A program made the position numbers and the translations under genes. From NCBI GenBank assembly GCA_965279285.1, contig OZ257148.1:1984001-2048000 (forward strand): a stretch of 64,000 bases of DNA. Reading direction: 5' to 3'. Source of the stretch: G965279335 sp965279285. GTDB taxonomy: Bacteria; Pseudomonadota; Gammaproteobacteria; DSM-16500. The notes beneath the pieces were generated by a model. That model ran no database searches. It was not told the DNA's origin and saw nothing but the letters and a program-made list of their open reading frames with translations. Positions 62,198-64,000 of this stretch are shown piece after piece. Every line of letters begins with the position of its first letter. The stretch's first letter is position 1.

Positions 62198-62614
62198 ATG
62201 AGCCGCATCGCTAAGATCATTTCAGTGCCCGAGCTACTGCCCTATATTCTGATAGGCGGTATCGCGACGCTTATTGATTGGTCGATGTTCTCCATTTCGG
62301 TTACCTGGTTCCACCTGCACTATCAATTAGCCCTACTAATCGGCTATGCCTCGGGCGGGGTTTTTCATTACTGTACTAACAAAATAATTACATTTAAATG
62401 CCGCTCAAAACAACTTGGCTCTCAACTATCCATTTATATTTTAGTGGGTGCAATTTCTCTGTTGGGAAGCATGGGTGTTCTCGCCTTTTTAGTGAATGAA
62501 TTTGCAATAAACAAGATTTTAGCTCGAGTCTTAACAACGGGAATTATGTTATTACCCAATTACTTACTGCATAAGCATATTAGTTTTAGCAAAAAGTTTT
62601 TTGCTCAACCTTAA
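62198..62614 (+). CDS. GtrA-like membrane protein
   Basis: 138 residues from the ATG at 62198. Four membrane helices (about 12-32, 38-58, 76-97, 104-124), with YILIGGIATLIDWSMFSISV, GYASGGVFHYCTNKIITFK and LLPNYLLHKHISF matching the GtrA family. These small proteins flip or move polyprenyl-linked sugars for O-antigen or teichoic acid modification. No glycosyltransferase partner is adjacent. Ends KKFFAQP. Confidence 0.85.
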   Translation: MSRIAKIISVPELLPYILIGGIATLIDWSMFSISVTWFHLHYQLALLIGYASGGVFHYCTNKIITFKCRSKQLGSQLSIYILVGAISLLGSMGVLAFLVNEFAINKILARVLTTGIMLLPNYLLHKHISFSKKFFAQP

Positions 62615-62713
62615 GCGATTTTTTTACTATTTAAGCCTGATTTTAGGCCAAATAACTCATAAAATATTGCAATATGACCTTAATTGTTAAGTTAGCCTTA
62701 AGTTTTACTCAGC

Positions 62714-62719
62714 TATAAT
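62714..62719 (+). promoter_or_regulatory. Candidate -10 element of the terminal gene
   Basis: A perfect TATAAT about 40 bp before the start of the last gene. A weak -35-like TTAGCC (62692-62697) lies 16 bp upstream. GAGGGG at 62750-62755 is the ribosome site. Confidence 0.45.
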
Positions 62720-62761
62720 AAGAAAAAAATTAATATTTCCATACATGCTGAGGGGCTGATG

Positions 62762-64000
62762 ATGAGCAATGAACAAACCACTTTTACTTTAGATCTGCAA
62801 AAACCAGATACTAATCATCGTCTATCATCAAATGATCTCAGTGATTTAATTACTAGCGGCTGTATTTCAGCTGATTTCCTACTGACCTATATCAGCCGAT
62901 ATCCTCGCTTAAGCTGTGATTTACAAAATACCTATGGGGCTACAACGGCATCGAATGGCCCTTGTGTGGACTTTACTGCTGAGCACGCATGGATTGGTAT
63001 TTTAGAAACCGTACTCGTTGGCTGCGTTGCTCTCGCTAATGCTGTTATTACGTATAAAAGCATCCGTAAAGGCAAAGAACGTGTTAGTTACAAACCGGTT
63101 TATGAAGAAGCTGATAAATTAGTTGATGTGGCAAATGAAGCGGTTGCCAATTTAAAATCTAAAGCAGCTGAAATGACAATAAAAGAGCGTACTGCTGCTT
63201 TCAACGCAGCACTTAATAATGTTTTAAAAACGAATGCAAAATTAAGTGATCGTTATAAAGAAATCAACGTAGTAAAATCAACTCCTAATAGGACAACAGG
63301 CAAAACAAAAGTGACTTGGGATGTCACACTCGTTAAACAAGCTGCAGAAGTAGACTATGAAATTTGCGAGATCCCTGCCAATGGCAACTCACCACGAGAG
63401 AAAGGCAAGCTCTATGTCAGGCTCTCAGATGCTCATTTCCAGTATGAAATTAACGGCATAACTTCCGCTGCGATAAATCGGATCCTCAAGAAGGAAGACC
63501 TTGGGATTACAGATAATACACCCCTAACATTACAAGACTTAGAATCACGCAAATCACTTATTTTTAAAGTAATGCGTGATAAAAAAAATCATGTCATCCA
63601 AGAAAGCGATAGCATCGGCTCTGCTTTTAAAAAGCTCTTTCGTGAAACAGGCACGGCTGCTGTTAAAGTAGCAGATAATACCAGTGATATGATGGGAATC
63701 ACTTCCTATTCTTACTGGATTTTATACATGAGCGCAGCGGTTGTAACAGGAATGTTTGCTCTAGGCGTGTTTGGCATACCTGATATCCTTGCATTCGGCC
63801 TACCACTTTTAGCAGGCAGTGCTTATATATTTAGAAAAGGTAGCAACTGGAAAAAGAACAGGCATTTCAACAAAAAAGAACGTGATGACTTTAATGCTCT
63901 CACTGAAGCAACCTTACTCAGCGAAGAAGAAAAAAATGCATTAAACTTAGTGCATGAAAATCACAAAAACACGGTTCTTTATAACGAAGAAAATACTAGC
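62762..64000 (+). CDS. Large unrecognised membrane protein, 3' truncated by the window
   Basis: 413 codons are open to the window edge, with a good ribosome site (GAGGGG, 6 nt spacing); an ATG one codon earlier is also possible. Not recognised. The N-terminal 75 residues are polar, with several cysteines. Hydrophobic segments lie at about 76-94 (WIGILETVLVGCVALANAVI) and 320-362 (SYWILYMSAAVVTGMFALGV, then IPDILAFGLPLLAGSAYIF). Between them is a charged helical region (about 95-310, with DKLVDVANEAVANLKSKAAE). There is no signal peptide. A soluble head with paired membrane hairpins is a layout common among secreted effectors of intracellular bacteria, but that is only a guess. Confidence 0.75.
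   Translation, partial: MSNEQTTFTLDLQKPDTNHRLSSNDLSDLITSGCISADFLLTYISRYPRLSCDLQNTYGATTASNGPCVDFTAEHAWIGILETVLVGCVALANAVITYKSIRKGKERVSYKPVYEEADKLVDVANEAVANLKSKAAEMTIKERTAAFNAALNNVLKTNAKLSDRYKEINVVKSTPNRTTGKTKVTWDVTLVKQAAEVDYEICEIPANGNSPREKGKLYVRLSDAHFQYEINGITSAAINRILKKEDLGITDNTPLTLQDLESRKSLIFKVMRDKKNHVIQESDSIGSAFKKLFRETGTAAVKVADNTSDMMGITSYSYWILYMSAAVVTGMFALGVFGIPDILAFGLPLLAGSAYIFRKGSNWKKNRHFNKKERDDFNALTEATLLSEEEKNALNLVHENHKNTVLYNEENTS

Overview
The window reads as a chromosome segment of an AT-rich gammaproteobacterium. Gene order and protein types suggest a host-associated lineage of the Legionellales/Coxiella kind. This is inferred from gene content; no rRNA or other phylogenetic marker was compared. 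Most of it is core: bolA and yciB; hslO-smr-udk; smc-zipA-ligA; comEC and lolCD; and a long conserved block on the minus strand, tatD-holB-tmk-mltG-fabF-acpP-fabG-fabD-fabH-plsX-rpmF-yceD-rluC (26.5-37.3 kb), with rne divergent from it. The pabC and pilZ genes often seen in this block are absent.

Layout. 0-8 kb: the end of a DUF1622 membrane protein, a glycine-zipper lipoprotein, bolA, yciB, an RND pump with its adaptor, hslO, an Smr protein and udk. 8.1-10 kb: a complete group IIC intron with its reverse transcriptase. 10-18 kb: an AAA/DUF4143 ATPase, then ligA, zipA and smc. 18-24.6 kb: a two-component pair, an unrecognised Cys-rich protein, a DUF1778/GNAT toxin-antitoxin pair, comEC and a REP-associated tyrosine transposase (RAYT). 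24.6-40.3 kb: lolCD, the tatD-to-rluC block and rne. 40.4-51.3 kb: a Trm112-like protein, an OmpR-family two-component system, an AddB/AddA-like nuclease-helicase pair, three minor pilins and a thioesterase. 51.4-64 kb: serC, an isopenicillin-N-synthase-like oxygenase with an odd basic N-terminus, a Kef-type exchanger, a complete RND tripartite efflux operon, a GtrA-like protein and the start of a large unrecognised membrane protein.

The most unusual content is intergenic. (1) At least 23 copies of a 30-bp REP palindrome with a GTAG foot sit between genes, often as inverted pairs. Their probable mobiliser, the RAYT at 23.8-24.35 kb, is bracketed by two 110-bp REP pairs differing at only 2 positions. 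(2) Three 152-bp elements at 31.7, 37.4 and 62.0 kb share one architecture: a conserved outer end, a variable middle, a 60-bp conserved core, and a second arm complementary to the first. The arm middles differ strongly between copies, yet each copy keeps complementary arms. A coreless relative lies at 51.3 kb. (3) The group IIC intron lies 7 nt after a REP hairpin and splits the udk stop codon. A short match to the same intron start follows another REP at the same distance (19.68 kb).

No tRNA, rRNA, CRISPR array or prophage was seen. All family assignments come from reading motifs; no database search was run.
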